NCBI GenBank assembly: GCA_023128965.1
Contig: JAGMCY010000004.1
Location: 1 to 7,193 of the forward strand
Direction: 5' to 3'
Length of the DNA stretch: 7,193 nt
Origin: Candidatus Aenigmatarchaeota archaeon
GTDB taxonomy: Archaea > Aenigmatarchaeota > Aenigmatarchaeia > QMZP01 > QMZT01
This document shows positions 4,503 through 7,193 of the stretch, in pieces; positions within the stretch are counted from its first letter, which is position 1, and every line of letters begins with the position of its first letter. The notes under the pieces are model-generated. The model was not told the DNA's origin and did no database searches. It saw only the letters and a list, made by a program, of their open reading frames with translations. The translations under genes and the position numbers were made by a program.

Positions 4503-6506
4503 ATGAAATGTTTGAAAGCATTCGGTGGATTAGGAGTATTTTTTGTTTTAGCCCTTGTTCTTGGCGGGATCGTTTCTTATCAGGCTTATCAGGCCAACCC
4601 CTACCCCAGTTTCGGGGAGGCCTCCTTGGAGAAATTCGCTTCCTGTCCAGCGCTTGAAAACGCGTTCAAGGAAGCGCAGCAAAAGAGCAGGGCATATCCC
4701 ATGCCTGGAATTATAGGAGTTCCCATGCTGCAGGTTTTTGAAACAAGCGTTGCAGCGGATGGCGCGGCGAAAGCGACGCCGCAGTATTCCGAGACGAGCA
4801 TACAGGTCGCTGGGGTTGACGAAGCGGATATCGTGAAAACGGACGGCGAATACATCTACACGTTGTCAAGCGAAACGTACAAATACGGGAACGGTAAAAG
4901 CAAACTCATAATAGCGAAAGCGTATCCGGCGGAAGCGAGCGAAATCCTGAGCGAAACGGGTCTCGAAGATTTCTACCCCCAGGAGATGTTCATCCATAAT
5001 AACTACGTCTTGATTTTCGGCTCCACCAGGCAGGAAATCCCTGTTCTATACGAGGAGGTTCCGGCTGGGGTTCCAAGGAAGATGATATATCCCTATTACA
5101 GCCAGTTGACAACCGTACAGGTATGGGACGTTAGCGAGAAAGAAAGCCCGGAACTCGTCCGTTCCGTGGACTTCGAGGGGAATTATCTGTCTTCTAGGAA
5201 GATCGGTCCCCATGTTTATTTCATGATCAATTCCTACCCGAATTACCGGATCCTGGAGGAAGGGTCAGGAGAAGACCTGATCCCGCTCTACAGGGACAGA
5301 ACAGGGGAGGATGTGGAAAAAAACGTTTCCTTTTCAAGGACATGCAAGTGCGCGGATGTCGAATACTTCGAGCCGATAAACCCGGAGAGGTTCGCCACCA
5401 TTGCATCGATTTCGATGGACGATCCCGAAGCCGAGATATCTAAAGAGGTCATAGTGGGATCTGGCCAGAACATCTACGCCTCCCTCGAAAATTTATACGT
5501 CGCGGAGATGAACTACCCGTTCTGGTTCGGGGTCAGAGCGGGAGGAACCACAGCAGAGAGAACGATCGTGCACAAGTTCTCCCTGGATGAGGGGGATATC
5601 GAATACGTGGGTCACATGGAAGCCCCGGGGAGGATTCTCAACCAGTTCTCCATGGACGAATACGATTCGCACTTCAGAATAGCAACCACAGCCGGTAGAC
5701 TGACTAGAACGGGCGGTTCGACATCAAACAACGTTTACGTTTTTGACGAAGACCTCGAGATGGCGGGGAAGATCGAGGATATCGCCCCGGGCGAATCGAT
5801 ATATTCAGCGAGGTTCATGGGCGAAAGGGGTTACCTGGTTACCTTCAAAAAAATCGATCCCTTCTTCGTTATCGATCTCTCGGATCATAAAAACCCGAAA
5901 ATACTCGGCAAACTGAAGATACCGGGTTATTCCGATTACCTGCATCCTTACGACGAGAATCACATCATAGGGATAGGGAAGGATACTGAAGCGGCTGAGG
6001 AAGAAGCAGGGGATTTCTCCTGGTATCAGGGTGTGAAGATCGCGATTTTCGACGTCACCGATGTTAAGAATCCAAAGGAAATGCACAAAGTTGTTATAGG
6101 AGACAGGGGAACGGATTCCTACGTTCTGCACGACCACAAGGCCTTCCTGTTTGACAGGGATAAGAACCTTCTGGTCATCCCGATCCTTCTCGCAGAGATG
6201 GCAGAGTATCAGAAAAGCGGGGAAAGAAGGTCTTGGGAACACGGGAATTACGTGTTTCAGGGAGCGTATGTTTATGACGTAACGCTGGAGAACGGGTTTG
6301 ACTTGAAGGGACGGATCACCCACTACGACGACGACCAGGTCTTCCTGAAGAGCGGATATTATTACTTCGATGACGAGTATTCTGTGAAACGCTCGCTCTA
6401 CATCGACAACGTTTTGTACACCGTCTCGGGAAAGAAGATCAAGCTCAACGATCTAGACAATCTTTCAGAGATAAAGGAGCTTGTTTTCGGGGAAGAAGGA
6501 GAATAA
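4503..6506 (+). CDS. Secreted or membrane-anchored beta-propeller domain protein (PF09826-like)
   Basis: A 667-aa extracytoplasmic protein. One hydrophobic segment (residues 11-28) after a short basic start is a signal peptide or anchor. The hallmark is IQVAGVDEADIVKTDGEYIY (100-119), the conserved opening of the 'beta propeller domain' family distantly related to WD40. Blade-like repeats follow with VWDVS, VFDEDLE, VIDLSDHKNPKILG and IFDVTDVKNPKEMH units, spread over about 200-550. The region between the membrane segment and the propeller (about 35-70) is helical. Cysteines are few: 3, 48, and a CKC pair (281, 283) that might form a disulfide with Cys48. The family has no established biochemical role, and binding to a partner or surface polymer is only a guess. 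Length is normal for the family and there is no frameshift. The next gene (proteasome) is 134 nt away with its own promoter. Confidence 0.93.
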   Translation: MKCLKAFGGLGVFFVLALVLGGIVSYQAYQANPYPSFGEASLEKFASCPALENAFKEAQQKSRAYPMPGIIGVPMLQVFETSVAADGAAKATPQYSETSIQVAGVDEADIVKTDGEYIYTLSSETYKYGNGKSKLIIAKAYPAEASEILSETGLEDFYPQEMFIHNNYVLIFGSTRQEIPVLYEEVPAGVPRKMIYPYYSQLTTVQVWDVSEKESPELVRSVDFEGNYLSSRKIGPHVYFMINSYPNYRILEEGSGEDLIPLYRDRTGEDVEKNVSFSRTCKCADVEYFEPINPERFATIASISMDDPEAEISKEVIVGSGQNIYASLENLYVAEMNYPFWFGVRAGGTTAERTIVHKFSLDEGDIEYVGHMEAPGRILNQFSMDEYDSHFRIATTAGRLTRTGGSTSNNVYVFDEDLEMAGKIEDIAPGESIYSARFMGERGYLVTFKKIDPFFVIDLSDHKNPKILGKLKIPGYSDYLHPYDENHIIGIGKDTEAAEEEAGDFSWYQGVKIAIFDVTDVKNPKEMHKVVIGDRGTDSYVLHDHKAFLFDRDKNLLVIPILLAEMAEYQKSGERRSWEHGNYVFQGAYVYDVTLENGFDLKGRITHYDDDQVFLKSGYYYFDDEYSVKRSLYIDNVLYTVSGKKIKLNDLDNLSEIKELVFGEEGE

Positions 6507-6528
6507 AGCAATTCCACGAGCCTGAACA

Positions 6529-6635
6529 TTTATATAGAAATTATTTATATATAAAAGTCATAATCATATCTAACGATTGACAGCTTGGATTTATGATTCA
6601 GGTCGTCTTCCGACACTCATGTTTAATTAGGAGGT
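6529..6635 (+). promoter_or_regulatory. Promoter, leader and ribosome binding site of the proteasome alpha gene
   Basis: Two TATA-like boxes occur in tandem: one around 6529-6537 (ATTTATATA) and one at 6543-6553 (ATTTATATATA). The second predicts a start near 6575 and a leader of about 65 nt. The leader ends in GGAGGT (6630-6635), 5 nt before the ATG at 6641, which decides the start of the gene. No other gene or RNA was seen between 6507 and 6640. Confidence 0.65.
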
Positions 6636-6640
6636 TTAAT

Positions 6641-7102
6641 ATGCAACCTATACCGCAAAATTACATGGCTTACGACAGGACTATCGTGGTCTTCTCTCCT
6701 GATGGAAGGCTGCTGCAAGTGGAATACGCAAGGCAGGCCGTTAAGAGAGGGAGTACAGCGATCGGTTTGGTAGTGAAAAGCGGAGTGATTCTGGGGGCTA
6801 CGAAATCTTCAGGTCCTTTGAGCGTTAGCGACACGTACAAAAAGGTATTCGAAATAGATAATCACATAGGGCTGGTTGGTTCCGGCATCCTGGCAGATGC
6901 GAGGGATTTGGTTGAGACCGCCAGGGTTAAGGCTCAGATAAACAAGATAACATACGGAGAGCCCGTATCAGTTCAGACTTTGGGGAAATACCTGGCAAAC
7001 CACAAACACATAGCAACGCAATACGCCGGTCTAAGGCCTTTCGGAGTGGGTCTGCTGATCGGAGGGCCCTCCGATCAGCAGACCCACTCCGAAAGGCCTT
7101 AG
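6641..7102 (+). CDS. psmA: 20S proteasome alpha subunit, truncated by an inverted duplication
   Basis: Alpha subunits form the outer rings of the 20S proteasome; they gate entry and dock ATPases such as PAN or Cdc48. The gate motif YDR is at 11-13, followed by the signature FSPDGRLLQVEYARQAVKRG (18-37). Lys68 matches the lysine that binds the HbYX tail of docking ATPases (Lys66 of the Thermoplasma subunit, with one gap). SGILADARDLVE and RPFGVGLLIGG are also typical. The genuine sequence ends with residue 142 at 7066; a whole subunit has roughly 230-260. The last 11 residues, PSDQQTHSERP, and the stop at 7100-7102 are read from the reverse-complement copy of the gene and are spurious. The start at 6641 is set by a strong Shine-Dalgarno; an in-frame ATG at 6593 would add 16 unfamily-like residues. 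Identity is certain; the C-terminal third is missing. Confidence 0.95.
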   Translation: MQPIPQNYMAYDRTIVVFSPDGRLLQVEYARQAVKRGSTAIGLVVKSGVILGATKSSGPLSVSDTYKKVFEIDNHIGLVGSGILADARDLVETARVKAQINKITYGEPVSVQTLGKYLANHKHIATQYAGLRPFGVGLLIGGPSDQQTHSERP

Positions 7103-7193
7103 ACCGGCGTATTGCGTTGCTATGTGTTTGTGGTTTGCCAGGTATTTCCCCAAAGTCTGAACTGATACGGGCTCTCCGTATGTTATCTTGTTT
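6940..7193. repeat. 254-bp perfect palindrome at the right end (probable inverted chimera)
   Basis: Positions 7067-7193 are the exact reverse complement of 6940-7066: 127-nt arms with no spacer and no mismatch that I could find. The centre is GGAGGGCCCTCC (7061-7072). The left arm is normal proteasome alpha coding sequence, so the right arm is a folded-back copy. Foldback chimeras are known from multiple-displacement amplification and from assembly ends, and the copy runs to the last base. Confidence 0.97.

Noticed and set aside
6593..6640. Upstream in-frame ATG giving proteasome alpha 16 more residues
   Set aside because: There is no Shine-Dalgarno before it, the extra residues do not resemble the family N-terminus, and GGAGGT at 6630-6635 points to 6641.
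7067..7193. Possible real second gene fragment or divergent proteasome copy on the minus strand
   Set aside because: The stretch is an exact reverse complement of 6940-7066 with no divergence, as expected of a foldback copy and not of a second gene.

Overview
The window reads as archaeal chromosomal DNA. The evidence is a VAT/Cdc48-type AAA+ ATPase with its double-psi-barrel N-domain, a 20S proteasome alpha subunit, TATA-like elements about 25 nt before several start codons, and a mix of Shine-Dalgarno-led and apparently leaderless genes. The ATPase has a longer-than-usual spacer in its N-domain, and small exported proteins of unknown function are common. This suggests an uncultivated lineage, possibly DPANN-like, but nothing here fixes the phylum.

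Layout. Positions 1-1882 are a compact minus-strand operon: a 71-aa winged-helix protein, a 66-aa unknown protein, then Cdc48, which runs off the left edge at the start of its second ATPase domain. The genes are joined by a 1-nt gap and a 14-nt overlap. Positions 1883-2047 hold the operon promoter and a perfect 10-bp inverted repeat. Next come a minus-strand lipoprotein (2048-2620), a divergent plus-strand 145-aa unknown (2678-3115), a minus-strand site-2-protease-like membrane metalloprotease (3112-3711) and a 34-aa lysine-rich microprotein (3775-3879). Two plus-strand genes for exported proteins follow: an SCP2-like protein (3986-4435) and a 667-aa beta-propeller protein (4503-6506). The proteasome alpha gene starts at 6641.

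The right end is not ordinary sequence. Positions 6940-7066 are followed at once by their exact reverse complement (7067-7193), a 254-bp palindrome with no spacer. It cuts proteasome alpha after residue 142 and adds a false tail of 11 residues. An inverted chimera from amplification or assembly is the simplest explanation.

How the genes fit together. An unfoldase (Cdc48), a membrane protease and a proteasome subunit lie within 7 kb, so protein quality control is a loose theme; archaeal Cdc48 is known to be able to feed the 20S proteasome. The middle of the window is mostly cell-envelope genes of unknown role. No mobile element, CRISPR array, tRNA or rRNA was seen. The most promising unknowns are the 66-aa protein coupled to Cdc48 and the 34-aa basic microprotein.
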